64,000 bases of DNA from Tetradesmus obliquus (Eukaryota > Chlorophyta > Chlorophyceae > Sphaeropleales > Scenedesmaceae). The stretch is from NCBI GenBank assembly GCA_030272155.1, contig CP126204.1, positions 1,293,501 to 1,357,500 on the forward strand. Reading direction: 5' to 3'. The first letter of the stretch is position 1; every line of letters starts with the position of its first letter. The translations under genes and the position numbers were made by a program. The notes below the pieces were generated by a model. That model saw nothing but the letters and a program-made list of their open reading frames with translations, ran no database searches and was not told where the DNA came from. This document shows positions 24,956-36,297 of the stretch, piece by piece.

Positions 24956-25734
24956 AGGACTGCGTGTTCCTCAAGGAGCCCGGCTATGCTGAGACCAACT
25001 GGCACAGCGACCTGCGCATGGCCCCCCTGGACGCCAACGACTTTGTGACAGCCTGGATCCCCCTGAGGCCTGTTGGGGGTGCAGAGGGCGACAGTGGGCT
25101 GCTGTTTGCGGAGGGCTCCCACAGGGACTTTGCGCTGCCTTTTTGGCACGACCTGAAGGGACGGGACCTTGGGGACAGGAGATACCCGCTGCAGGACGCA
25201 GGTGTGCAGGGCGCGTGCAGAAAGGATCCTTTCCGGATACCGTGGTTTAGAATAGCAGGAGTGGTGTTGCTATCGCTCGATTGCTGCAAAATGCAGGTGG
25301 GCAGTGCTTAAAAGCCGCATGGCGCAGCATAAGGTTTGTTGCAGTCTTGCGTACCCCTTCGTGTCTGGTGTCCGTCGGCAAGCATCATTGGGCTGCCATG
25401 TTTTCACTGTGCAGTTCAGCTGACACCTTTGCTTTTGCGGCTGCTGTGCACCACCAAATGCCTGGCAGGCCCCATGCAGGTGGGTGACGTAAGCTGGCAT
25501 CATGGCTGGACGCTGCACTGCGCACCACCCCAGCCGCCAGACACGCCGCAGCGGCTGGCGCTGGCCGTCAGCTACTTTGCGGATGGCGCGCGGCTGCTGG
25601 CCCGCAATCGGGACAAGAGTGTGCACCGCCACATGCTGCATGACGAGGACGCTGAGAGCTACGGTGGCTGGCTGGCGGGGATGAAGGATGGAGCGGTGGC
25701 GCGGCACGAACAGCTGCCACTGGTGTACCCATAA
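23434..25734 (+). CDS. Phytanoyl-CoA dioxygenase (PhyH) family protein
   Basis: Four exons in matching phase: 23434-23729, 24509-24731, 24958-25201, 25469-25734 (342 residues). The family are Fe(II)/2-oxoglutarate oxygenases that hydroxylate acyl-CoAs or small molecules. The iron ligands are visible: the HxD pair in TNWHSDLRM (exon 3), the distal His in WHHGWTLHCAP and the 2-oxoglutarate Arg in QRLALAVSYF (exon 4). The start is the ATG in CAGTGATGGCAGG, followed by an Ala-rich then basic N-terminus (PARPPRTRKQHRHK) that could be an organellar presequence; this is a guess. The frame is also open upstream of this ATG. Intron 1 holds a 184-bp tandem array. Intron 2 is largely (CTG)n and ends in a TAG acceptor. 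The gene is tandem to the EML-PLAT gene and convergent with the Cdh-like gene. The substrate cannot be told. Confidence 0.85.
23830..24470 (+). repeat. About 3.5 tandem copies of a 184-bp unit in PhyH intron 1
   Basis: The unit includes GGTGTTGTGTAAGGT, GGGTTGACTGCAGTGG, CAGCACATGCTGGCT and CAGAACGTTGTCG. The landmark AGGTGTTGTGTAAGG recurs at 23957, 24140 and 24324. Copies differ by a few percent. Short cysteine-rich open frames inside it are a by-product of the repeat. Confidence 0.85.
24902..24955 (+). repeat. (CTG)18 tract before a TAG 3' splice site
   Basis: An uninterrupted CTG run leads straight into CTAG|GACTGC, the acceptor of PhyH exon 3. Confidence 0.9.
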
Positions 25735-26455
25735 TGGGCGGTTTGGGAGGACAGTGCAGTTTAACGTCGTTGTACGAGCTGAGCTGCAGGCAGCTTCCTG
25801 CTTCGTCATAAACCTGTTGTGCGGCTGCGCTGCTGCACATTGATTTAACGTGCCAGAAACAGTGTTTCTCAGTGTACCCGGTCTTGTCGCAGTGAAAGCT
25901 TGGGCATTGCGCAGAGGCCAAGGCAACGCTGCCGCTTCCATGTCAACTTGGAAATAGTTGAACATTTTGGCTGTGAACAAAAGTTATATCCCGCTACATG
26001 GTACGCCTGCTTTCCTTGCCAGCCACTGTCACAGAAGTCTGTAGCCTATCTGCTGGAGTGTTCCTGTGAAATCTCTACTGCTTGAAGCATGGTTCGTCAA
26101 AACCTCCCGAATACACCGATTGTGCTCATCGATGCAACGGCCTTGTTACACGCGTACTGTACGAGCTTACAGCCATCAGGCGTCATCTGGTCAAAGCACC
26201 GCTGACAGCAAGAGCATTGGGCAACCACCATGCATGTAGGTAACCCTGGCGCAGAGCAGCACGCGCGCCCATGCCCGCAGTACAACTCCAGTGCGGAACC
26301 GTTCTGTACTGAACACAAAAACAAAAAGACATATGCCACAGATGTACACAGACACGTCTCTACGCAGCACAACTCTGCAAAGCCTCATCCTGTCGTAACG
26401 ATGTGCACTGCCCTCCCTCATCAACAGCAGCCGGGTCCACCATCGCATGTACAGC
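25735..26455. other. Convergent intergenic region
   Basis: The 3' sides of the PhyH (+) and Cdh-like (-) genes meet here. No coding stretch was recognised. A reverse-oriented TTACA at about 26146 could serve the - strand gene as a polyadenylation signal (TGTAA). Confidence 0.5.
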
Positions 26456-29453
26456 TCAGCTCTTGGCCAGTGCGCCGTCCTGCCCCAGCCCAATGTAGTT
26501 GTGGCAGGTGTGGCTGAAGCCAATGGGGTCACCCGCCATCTCACTCACATCCAGCTGCTCCCAGTCATCAGTGCTCCAAACAATACCGATGACAATGCCG
26601 GGCGTGGGCCCCAGCTTGCGCGGCATCAGCATCAGCCCGTAGCCGTGGCTGGGCTCGCCAGTTGCCGCAGACAGCTGCCGCGCCAGCTGGAAGGGCTTGA
26701 TGGAGCGCTGCGGCAGCAGCAGCAGCAGCAGCAGATGCTGTGATCGAGCGCACATATCTGTGAGCATCCACAGCACGCGAACACATCTCCGGCAGTCAGA
26801 GCTAGCAGCAGCACACTGCAGATGCAAAGCTGTGTCAACAGCCAGCAAGATGCACACGTGCAATTCCACGACCCTAAGCCGCTTACCCCCAGGTCCCAAG
26901 AAACAACACTGGGCGCAGCCGGCTGCAGCACAATGCAGATGCTACTTGATTACGTTGTACAAGCGCAACCTCTAGGCAGAGGTCCACCAATTTACGCGCG
27001 GAAGTGCATAGGCAAGCCTGCTCGATGCATAGGACTTGTGACATGTAAAACAGGTCCACCACAACCCAGCAATACAACCAGCTTACCCCGAGGTCCCTGA
27101 CAGGGTCTGCTGTCGGCACAAACACGGCATACACGCGGGCCCAGTTCTTCGGCGGCCTGCCCAGCGGCGTACTGCTGAAGCGCCGCACATCATAAAAGCC
27201 CTCCCCAAGGATGCGTGTTGGGGTGGAGGGGGCTGTTGACAGCTGCTCGGCGCGTGCCAGCTTGCGCACGAGCCAGTTGGAGCGCTCGACTCCGGCGACG
27301 CTGCGGCTGCTGTCAAAGTGCGCAATGTGGATGTGCATCTGTGGGAGGCAGCAGCAGAATTACGATGCCGATGCGAGGTGCCACAGGGAAGCACCTGAGC
27401 CCAAAGAGTTGAGTTTGAAGTATGAGGTGAGCATAACGGAATCGCGCAACACATGAGGCATCTGGAGATTTTGCTGTTCTGTGCCAGCCAGCCGCCTGCC
27501 GTTACTAATTAGTAGATGGCAGCACCCCTCAGCCGCACCTGGTGCACGCCCCTCCTGTTGGGCGCGTTGAGCATCACTGCCCAGTCAGGGCTGCCATGGC
27601 TGTACCTGAACCCCAGCGCCAGCGCCTCACTGTATGCATTGGCCCACAGGTACTCGCCAGCAGCGTCCGTGCAGCCCGGGGCGCTGCTCTCAATGCCTGA
27701 GCAGGCGGCCTTGGGCAGCACCTGCAGGACGGGTGATGCGCCGGTCATTGGCCAGTAGTACGTCAGACATAACGGTGAGACAGGTACAGGCAGCGGCTGA
27801 TGTACGATACACGAGCTGCAAAAAGCAGCTATGAAACAATGGCCCTGCAGTAGGCTGTGCTGCAACAGTCGCTTGCTGAGCCAATGCTGCCGCAAGCCAC
27901 CCGCAGCCTTACCAGCCAGTGGTTATTGAAAAGCGCTTGCGCCCTAGGCTATAAACTACAACTGCATGAGCCTTTAAGCCAAGGCCCTCACCAGCCAGTG
28001 GTTGTTGAACAGCGCGCCAGTCTCGCCTCGTGCCTGCAACAGCGCATACGGCGCCTTCCTCGCCCCAACGCTGCTGCTGCCAGACCTGTCCCAGCACATG
28101 TTGCAGAAGGTGCAGCTCGCGTTGAAGCTTCTGCTTGTGATATTGTAGGCGTCGGCTGTGCAGTGCTGGTTGACGATCACGAAGAGGATGCAGCGCGCGC
28201 TGCAGCCAATGTTGTCGGGGTGCGCGCAGTCGTCCTCAAAGCGGGGCATGCAGTAGTACTGCTGGTGGGGTGATGATTGGCAGGCAGCAAGCAGGGGGTC
28301 AGGCGCGTACAGCAGCAACAGGCGTGGCAAGTATGACAGCCCTGCTGTGATTGTGTACTGGATGGCAAGAAGGAAGCAGCGGGAGTGCAAAGCTGGCAGG
28401 TACAGCAACAGCACAGCCAGTACACGGTAGGTGCCACAGTATGACAGGCAGGCAGATACGGCGGGTGATGCTGCAAAATGACGCACATCCTACTGCTGAG
28501 GTTGCAACGGCACATATCATTAGTGCTCCACGTGCTGTGCTCGATGATGCCCTCTGGCTGCGTACCTCAGGCAGTCTGTGGGGTTGGTGGTTGTACAGGA
28601 GCAGCGGCAGCAGTGGGCAAGACAGTCAGCGTCAATTTGTTGCTTGCAGGAAACTGCTTCCCATGTGTTGCTTGAGCAGCATGCTGGGGCAACCACTGCC
28701 AACAGGTGGCTCCTGATGAAGAGCTGCATATCAGCCGATGAACAACTTGCGACCTGCCACTGTCCACAGGCCCTTGCAGGACAGCAACCAGGCTGTTTGC
28801 AAGTGCCCAAAAGCTATATGTATCCGGCAGCATTTATGCAAACACAAGTATGTGAATCCAGGTTGAAGACAACACCACACCAGGGGTTGCTGCTGCTATC
28901 TGTGCTTGACAGCAGAAATTCCTGCTGCTACTGCAACCGCTGGCTGCTGCTCGTCACAGCATTGCCTGCACTCACACAGCATCCATGTATCGCAGTGTTG
29001 GACAGATGTCGGGGTCACTCAGAGGCTTGCAGACCGTGGCGGGGATGCCTTTTGCGGCATCTGCTGTACAGCTGTGCATGCTGCTTGCGGGATTCATGCT
29101 GCACTCTGTTGCGCAGTCGCCTCTTGGGTAGTGGTCAACAGCCGGTGACCTAAACCCAAACCAAGAGTAAGCATGTGAGACCTTGGCTGCTGACAGGGCG
29201 CTCCTGGGCGCTGTGCTGCAGTGCTGCTTGCCGCTGCCATCGCTGCTGCACAGCTGCACTGACTTGGCGCTCACAGCGAGGGTGAGCAGGCCAATGAGCA
29301 GCAGCAGAAACGCCACTGGTAGTACAGACCTGCAGGACAGAGCATTGCGAGGTTGATGTGGTTGCAGAGAGATCGCGGCGTGCAACGGCGCATACTGCTG
29401 GGTCTTGAACAGCTGCTTGGCAATGGTCATTGGTATGAGGCAACATACCTCAT
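26456..29453 (-). CDS. CDP-diacylglycerol pyrophosphatase (Cdh)-like, membrane anchored
   Basis: Probable exons: 29453-29449, 29329-28976, about 28642-28566, 28261-27992, 27721-27539, 27338-27087, 26707-26456. The last four agree in phase and carry the Cdh/HIT-like domain: a YALLQARGETG strand, WLVLPKAACSGIES, the HxH catalytic motif in VHQMHIHIAHF across the 27539/27338 junction, GEGFYDVRRF and GYGLMLMPRK near the end. Cdh hydrolyses CDP-diacylglycerol to phosphatidate and CMP. The N-terminus (MRSVLPVAFLLLLIGLL) is a signal anchor, as in bacterial Cdh, followed by a Cys-rich segment. The first three exons are weak: phases 2-3 and 3-4 could not be reconciled with the acceptors seen, so an exon may be missing or misplaced. 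Confidence 0.65.
27909..27940 (-). repeat. Exon echo of the Cdh-like exon end
   Basis: On the - strand this intronic stretch reads TTCAATAACCACTGGCTG|GTAAGG, a near copy of the true exon end TTCAACAACCACTGGCTG|GTGAGG 80-85 bp upstream. The donor was copied with it. Confidence 0.75.
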
Positions 29454-29922
29454 TCGACTTGGTGTCTCTGGCACCACAGGCAGCAGGTTCAGCTGCGCTG
29501 AAGGCGCATGTCCAGGCCACAGGGCAAGCCTGCCAGCAGCTGGCAGTGCTGTTGCTGCTGCAAGCCTTGCCCCAGGCACCGACGCACCAAGCTCAACATC
29601 CGATGATTCTTGCTGGTCGAAAGCTACTTCGACGACGCATGATCGACATGGAGTTCACGATTGATGACAGGCAGCAATTCGAAGATGGCTGAGTTCAACT
29701 GCCTTGAGAGGACGGAGGACAGCTGCTCTACAGTAGCTCCACGTGTTCGCTGGCGTAAGTGGAAAAAGCCTATTCATTGTGTCTGAGATTTTTTATTCAG
29801 CGAGCAATTGTGCGCTACCCATCAAGGACATGCCAAACCCTACCCCTGACTAACAGGCCACTGCACCTGCCCTTGCCCGGCACAAGCACACCATTACTAG
29901 TAGTAACCTTAAAGGTTACAAG
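29454..29922. other. Intergenic, 5' of the Cdh-like gene and 3' of the CobW gene
   Basis: About 470 bp between two - strand genes. A - strand frame without an ATG runs through 29454-29690 into the proposed start of the Cdh-like gene, so translation could begin further upstream. Nothing else was recognised. Confidence 0.4.
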
Positions 29923-32900
29923 CTACACCAGATTCACCCCTTCACTTTCCTCGGCCAGCAGCTGCAGGCCCATCACCACGTCACACTTGCAGCTGTGCAC
30001 ATGCTGGTACGCCTTGCGCAGCACACCGTCAACCGCCTGCAGCAGCGCCTGCCACTGCTGCTCAGCATCTGCTGCTGTTGCTGCTGCCTCAAAGCATGTC
30101 TGCAGGCGTTTGACGCCCTGGTATGCTGCCTGCTGCCCAGTAGCAACCTGCAGGGCTGCTGGGCTCTTCACGTGGCACAGGAACAGCCCAGGGGTGGCGT
30201 TGATGCGCCGCAGCAAGCTAGCGTTCACCTGCCGGGCACAGCACCAAGCGCCGCCGGCAAGGAGTGGGTGAAACCAAGGTGTATTGCAAACCATTGAAAC
30301 ACATGCTGCAACTGTAGTGCAAGCTGTAAAGTCTTCCATCCAGACACACCACGCCATCAAGCAAACAGCTGTGCAGCACAGGACATTGCATATTATATGC
30401 AGCATGTGTAAGCACACCAGCCAGCGCCGTTATGTACATGTTGCTGCCACTAGCCCAAAGTAAGCAATCAATACATAGCAGTGACGGGCCGCCACTTGCT
30501 GCTGCTACACTGCTACTGTTGGCAGCATCATGCTGCAGCATTTCTGCCCCGCCTCACCTCATCAGCCACGACTCCATGCAGAGGTGACCCCATGGCTGTG
30601 AACTGCACCAGACCTGCAGCCTGACTGCTGTCACCTGGCGCCTGCTGCTGCTGCTGCTGCTGCTGTTGTTGCTGCACTGTCACCCGCTCAAACCTGTGGT
30701 GTTGCTCCACCAGCTCAGCAAACCGATTTGCTGCTGCATTGCTGCCAACGAAAGGTGAGTTTCCTTGTTTGGCAGCGTCAGTGCCTCTGTCCAGGCCAGC
30801 TTGTTGATGCTGCTGCTGCTGCTGCTGCTGCACATCTACGGGATTCTGCCATGACATGTGGGCGCCGCTGCTGCTGCATCCACACGCCCCTGCCACACAG
30901 CCTGCCAGGCCCTGCTGCAGCTGCTGCAGCTGCTGTGCGCCCTGCCCGATCAGCACCAGCTGCACCCCTGGGGGCCCCTGCCATGGGCCCTCTGCCCCAC
31001 ACTCTGCGCGCTGCTTGCCGCTAAAGTGGAACACGTATCGCTGGCTGCGGGCCTGGCTGAACCAGGCAAAGCCCTTGGCGCGGAACAGGCCTGCAGGCAG
31101 TGACAATTGCAGGGAGATGGAGTGACAGAGGGAGACGGACAGGACAAGATGAACAGCAGCAAAATGACAACACCATGATGCATATGGCCAGGTGTTTTCA
31201 AGCCAGCACGTGCAGCTCGCGCTGCTGTCTCAAAACGCGTTGAGGTCCTGCTGCAGAACCGCACACTTACAGGTATAAAGCAAGCTGCAAAATTCACAGC
31301 CATGGACTTATGCGTTTGCGCTCTGCCAGTCCAGTGGCTCAGCTTACAGGCTGTACTGCCTGTGTTAATACTGCTTACCTCGCGCTGTGAGCAGCTGGGC
31401 TGCTGAGAAGCGTTGGAAGCAGGCCATGCACAGCGGCGCCTCAGCAGTGAATGCAGTGACACAAACATGCAGCTGACACACTGCGGTCTCGAAGCCTTCT
31501 ACCTGTTCTGCTGCAGCTCGCTTGCATATATGCAGAGCTGCTGCAACCTGCACTTGTGTGCTGACGCACAATCTGCCCCTACAGGCGTTACAGGCTGCAC
31601 TGCTCAGCAGGCCTACGTTGCGCTGTGAGCAACCGAGCTGCTGTTAAACACTGGAAGCAGGCCATGCACAGCGGCGCCCCAGCAGTGAAGGCCACAGAGG
31701 CAAACATGCAGCTAAAATATTGCTGTCTGTAAGCCTGCTATCTGCTCTGCTGCAGCTCGCTTGCATAGGTACAGAGCTGCTGCAACTGCATTTGTGTGCT
31801 GACGCACAATCTGCCCCTACAGGCGTTACAGGCTGCACCGCTCAGCAGGCCTACCTTGCGCTGTGAGCAACCGAGCTGCTGTGAAGCGCTGGAAGCAGGC
31901 CATGCACAGCGGCGCCTCAGCAGTGAAGGCCACTGAGGCAAAGTGGCTGTGCTGGCTGCGCTGCTGAGGGTGGGAGTGAGGGTGATGCGGCAGCCCTGCC
32001 TGCTGCTGCTGCTGCTGCTGACTTCCGGTGCCGTTGGCGGCAGCTGCTGCGTTGGCCCTTCGAATGCTGGCAATGCCTGCATCATAGCAGCAGGGATCAA
32101 TGACAGCAAGCTGTCCCAATGAGCGTTGCGGTTGAACCAAAGTTCACGTTGCTGAAAGCCATCGCATCCTGTACAGCTTTCCTGTGTTCCGCCTGGTGCG
32201 CCGTGTGCCTGTTAGAGCGCACACCACATCCTTGTAACTGCACCAGCACCCAACCTGAGCTATGTGGCATCCCACATCACACACACCCAGGATATCACTG
32301 CATGCCTTTCAGCGTATCATCTGCTGCATCAGCATCACAGGCCTTTGCTGGACAGCAGCTGCCAGCCGCCACCTCAAACCTCACACTCCTCACCTGGCTG
32401 CCGTGCCCTCCTGCTGGCTGTGCCTGCCACCACAGGCTCATGAGACACTTGCTTGGGTTCACCCTGTGCGGCTTGTATGTGTCTATCAAAGTGCACACCT
32501 TACACACATCGTTGGCCAGCAGCAACATGCAAGCAGGTGCCACATCATACATCAGGTGTGTCCCTATGTGCTCATCAGTACAGTGCGGCATCTGCTGCCA
32601 TGGATGGATGGCAGCTGCCAGCCGCCACCTTAAACATCACACTCCTCACCTGGCTGCCTGGCTCTCCTGCTGGCTGTGCCTGCCACCACAGGCTCATGAG
32701 ACAGGAAGCCGATCTCACCCTGCACACTGGCAGGCGCTGCTTGGGGGCCGCTGCTGCCATCTTGCTGCTGCTGCTGCTGCTCCTCATCAGGCAAGTCGAT
32801 GTCCAGCAAGGCCTCTGGTGGCACCTGCGGCAAGCCAGGAAGTGTGCGCTTGCATTGTTCAGTGTACATCCAGTCACTTCCAGTGAATGGCGTGAAAACT

Positions 32901-35900
32901 GCCTACATGGCAGCTCACGTGCGCGTGTACACGTTCCAAGTGATGGATAGGTATGCAGCTGTAACCCAGATGTCCGGCAAACATGCTTTCATGTTGCGGC
33001 AAGACAGCACACGCATGCCTGGTGCAGCGCCTATATGTAGCACCGAAGGCATCAGCTGTGAAGCCCACCTGGCAAAAGCGCGCATGCAGCATGCCCAAGT
33101 GCATTTCCCTGGGTTCAGCTGCTGCAGCACCTACACGCAACGCCAGCAGCAGAGCCAGCACATTGCCCACCTGCCCAAAGCATGCGCAGCCCGGGCGCCA
33201 GCTGCTGCAGCACCTATACACAACACATACAGCAGCAGAACCATGATAACACCCACCTGCCCAAAGCGTGCGCGCAGCATGCGCAGGCCAGGCGCCAGCT
33301 GCTGCAGCCTGTCCTCCACAGCAGCCACGCCCGCCAGTGTCGCCAGGTCACACTTGCTCAGCACCGCCACGTCAGCAGCACGCACCTGACCAGCACGGAA
33401 GCAGCAGCAGCAGCAGCGGCAGGATCGTGAGCGAGCTGGCGACAACCTCTGCCTGCAGGCACATCTCCTGCTGAGCCTTGGCCAGCAAGGGTTGCGCGCT
33501 GGCATGCAAGACATGCAAGACACTGCCGCTGCCTGGGCACAGCAGCATTGCTGCAGCCATACAGAACGGCTGTGCGGCACGCAGCACCACACCCTACGGG
33601 GCAACTTGCAGCCGTTGCATGCTCCAGCCTGCACCAGGCTGCGGCATCACGCGGCTGTGTCAGCTGCTCCTTACTGCTTCCTACCGTTTGGATGGACTGT
33701 GCTGCGCGTAAGCTATTGCATCAACAGCAGCATGGTCCTCCCACCTGCGCCACCGCAACGTCCTGCGTCAGCACCTCCAGCCCCGCCTCAGCATCCACCA
33801 GCACACCAGCAAGCCTGAAGCCTACCCGGCAGCAATTGGCTGCCTGGTCCCACGCGTATGCGTCATGCTGCACATCGGCTAAACCAACTGTTGCACCCAG
33901 GGTTGCATACCCACCCAGTGAAACACATGCGCCAAATGCGCTGTGCTGCACACAAGGCAACTGTGTATAACAAAGCACGGCATGATCTTCCTGCATCCCC
34001 ACCTGCGCCACAGCCACGTCCTGTGTCAGCACACCCAGCCCCGCCTCCGCATCCACCAGCACCACAACACCCGCCAGCCTGAAGCCTGCTGCCGCCAGGC
34101 TGGCTGCCAGCGGCTCGGCATCAGCCACGCCTGACGTCTCCAGCAGCTGCAGCACACACACCAAACAGCGATGATTTGAGTATTCAGGGGGTTGCGCTTG
34201 CCGGTAGCTATACTTCCCCGCAGAGGTGCTGAGTCGGGTGCAGTCTCCAGCACGGCTCAGCATCAGCCACGCCTGACGTCTCCAGCAGCTGCAGCAGCAA
34301 CACCACACACGCACAGCAGTGATGTGAACATCGAGGAGGTTAAGCTTGCCGTCTTGAAGGCAGTTGCACTGCCCAGCAGAGATGACAGGCTGGCAGCCAG
34401 CGGCTCAGCATCAGCTATGCCAGACGACTCCAGCAGCTGCAGCAGCCGCAGCATGCCACAACAGCTCAGCCGAATGAGAAGAGCTGTGAGATCACTATCT
34501 CCAATCTTCAGGGAAGCAACGAGAGAGCACAAGCTGGTAATGTTGCAGCGAAGCCGCACTACACACTTCCTGAACAGCTGCAGCCAGGGGACTACACAGG
34601 CTAGCTGCAAAAGGCTAGACAGCAGACACTGTGGCACAATATGACAGCAGCACATTATATGTGCTGTGCTGTTGCTTCTTGACCGGCTAATTGTAGCATT
34701 CTACGACATACACCACAACAGCTGGCAACATGACTCCCACTTGAACCAAGTAGTCCAAGTGCTGGGTGTTGCGGCTGCCGGCCAGAACAGCCAGTGCGGA
34801 GACTCAAACAGCAACAGCTTCTCCCAATCCCACGCAAACATGTCATCAAGAACACAACATAACATGACGCCAAGCCGCGCCTCACCAGGTAATCAAGGTG
34901 CGCATAGTTGGAGCTGCACGCCAGCTCAGCCAGTGCCGCCTCCAAGTCGCCCGCCACCGCGCAGACCACTGCAATTCTCCTCACCACCAGCATCCTACAG
35001 CAGATAACAGCTTGCTCCAGCCCACAACAAACGTCAATTTACATGACACAACACAACATAAAAATAACAGAATGCATGGCCAAGCCTCACCAGGTAGTCC
35101 AAGTGCTGGTAGTTAGGGCTGCACGCCAGCTCAGCCAGTGCCGCCTGCAAGTCGCCCGCCACCGCGCAGCAGGCGCAGCCGCCGGCCAGGCGCGCCGCCT
35201 TGATGCCTGCCGCTGCATTGGCCTGCTGCGCTGCCAGCAGCTGGCTGTCTACATCAAGAGAGGCGGCCTCGTTCACCAGCACGCCCAACTTCATCTCACC
35301 CCTGGCAGCACAAGCAGCAGCGGTTTGCAGTGTTTTCATATTGTTGCAACATTTTTTGGCACTGCTGTTGTTGTCTGTTCCACGTCCAGGGAGGCAGCCT
35401 CGTTCACCAGCACGCCCAGCTTCATCTTATGCCTGTGGCAGCAGAAGCAGCAGCCTGGGAGCCAAGTGTGCACCAAGTGTGCATACAGTGTGCAAGTCTC
35501 GTTGACCATTACTCTTGTTGACCAGCATGCCCAGCTTCATCTCGCCCCTGTCGCAGCACATGCAGCAGTTTGCAGCAGCAACAGTTTGCATTGTGCTGTT
35601 CATAGTTGATACTGTCCGCGTCCAGGGAGACGGCCTCATTGACCAGCACGCTCAGCTTCAGCTCATCCCTGTGGCAACACAAGCAGCAACACTCTAGACT
35701 GTGTTCTGCATGTATTCTACTGTCCCTGCTTCTGCTGTCGACTTCAAGCCGTGGCTCACATGTACCTACCTCTCACTGCCAGCTGCAGCTAAGCTCTGGC
35801 AGCAAAAGCAGCAAGCGTGTGCAGTAGCCATCCACCACGCATGCGCAGGAGATGGCATGTGGTGGTCTCGCAAGTGGATCAGTCTACAGACAAGAGTGTG

Positions 35901-36297
35901 TGTTGCGCAGGATGCCAAGGAGCGGCATGTGGTCACACACTTCATGCAGGCATTGCAGTCAGGCTGCTGCCGGTGTCTGCACAGCAGGCAGTGGTGTGGG
36001 TTGCATGAAAACGTTTGCTCCTGCTCTCACCCGCATGTCGCCAGCAGGTGCTGCAGCAGGGTGGTCTTGCCAGAGCCAAGGAAGCCCGTTATGACCAGCG
36101 CAGGCACAACTGCACAGCATGGGCAGTGCATGCATGAGAGTCTGTTGCGATTGCTGTAGCTGCTACAGCTGCTGCTGGTCCATGCCAACAGCCATTGCCT
36201 GCATCTCAGCAACCGTACCTCTGTTGTGTGATGACACCTGCTGAAACAATTGCTCCTCATATCTTCTGGAGAGTACTGCAGAAGCCAAGTCCTGCAT
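29923..36297 (-). CDS. CobW/ZNG1 (COG0523) family metallochaperone GTPase
   Basis: Nine exons with fully matching phases: 36297-36219, 36109-36031, 35301-35091, 34146-34003, 33385-33257, 32824-32719, 32076-31855, 31090-30558, 30228-29923 (602 residues). COG0523 GTPases deliver Zn or Co; eukaryotic ZNG1 activates methionine aminopeptidase. Visible motifs: Walker A GFLGSGKTTLL, then KLGVLVNEAASLDVD, the metal-binding CxCC in GGCACCAVAGDL, the switch LLETSGVADAEPLA, LSKCDL for the usual NKxD (Asn to Ser), and the C-terminal CobW domain (VAFTAEAPLCMACFQRF; GLFRAKGFAWFSQAR; QLVLIGQGAQQL). Poly-Gln inserts and a C-terminal extension (VNASLLRRINATPGLF...) are additional. The first ATG gives MQDLASAVLS, with no clear targeting peptide. 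Nearly every exon edge has diverged copies in neighbouring introns. Confidence 0.88.
31377..31960 (-). repeat. Three tandem 238-bp copies around the end of CobW exon 7
   Basis: The exon end (FTAEAPLCMACFQRF...LLTAQG plus donor) recurs at 31855-31960, about 31617-31720 and about 31377-31480, each 238 bp apart. Copies 2 and 3 read FTAGAPLCMACFQCL and FTAEAPLCMACFQRFSAAQLL. The last copy has the best donor (GAG|GTAAGC). The first is joined to the rest of the exon. Confidence 0.85.
32355..32702 (-). repeat. Duplicated intronic segment next to CobW exon 6
   Basis: About 94 bp beginning GCAGCTGCCAGCCGCCACCT and ending GGCTCATGAGAC occurs at about 32355-32447 and 32611-32702. The latter abuts the donor of exon 32824-32719. 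Confidence 0.75.
33063..33217 (-). repeat. Two echoes of the CobW exon 5 end
   Basis: On the - strand, 33217-33163 reads LQQLAPGLRML followed by a GGGCAG|GTGGG donor. A more decayed copy at 33134-33063 keeps CTGCAGCAGCTG and GCCAG|GTGGG. The source is exon 33385-33257 (LQQLAPGLRMLRARFGQ). Confidence 0.75.
33730..33835 (-). repeat. Echo of the CobW exon 4 end
   Basis: The - strand reads GFRLAGVLVDAEAGLEVLTQ and a GCGCAG|GTGGG donor, nearly the same as the 3' half of exon 34146-34003 (GFRLAGVVVLVDAEAGLGVLTQ). Confidence 0.8.
34258..34450 (-). repeat. Two upstream echoes of the CobW exon 4 start
   Basis: Copies at about 34258-34300 and 34385-34450 repeat CTGCTGGAG(A/T)CGTC and the ...GVADAEPLAAS region together with the CTGCAG acceptor. 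The true exon starts at 34146. Confidence 0.8.
34735..34985 (-). repeat. Echoes of the CobW exon 3 end
   Basis: The copy at about 34985-34880 reads AVAGDLEAALAELACSSNYAHLDYL and ends in a donor. A shorter one lies at about 34765-34735 (CACTTGGACTACTTG|GTTCAAG). The source is exon 35301-35091 (AVAGDLQAALAELACSPNYQHLDYL). Confidence 0.8.
35381..35680 (-). repeat. Three upstream echoes of the CobW exon 3 start
   Basis: Copies at about 35680-35612, 35555-35511 and 35440-35381 encode DELKLSVLVNEAVSLDAD, GEMKLGMLVNK and KMKLGVLVNEAASLDV. The true exon at 35301 reads GEMKLGVLVNEAASLDVD. The most distal copy has a good CCACAG|G acceptor in the right phase, so it could have been the original exon start. 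Confidence 0.82.

Noticed and set aside
28577..29153. 191-codon + strand ORF over the Cdh-like gene
   Set aside because: It is antisense to Cys-rich exons and introns of the - strand gene and has no recognisable domain.
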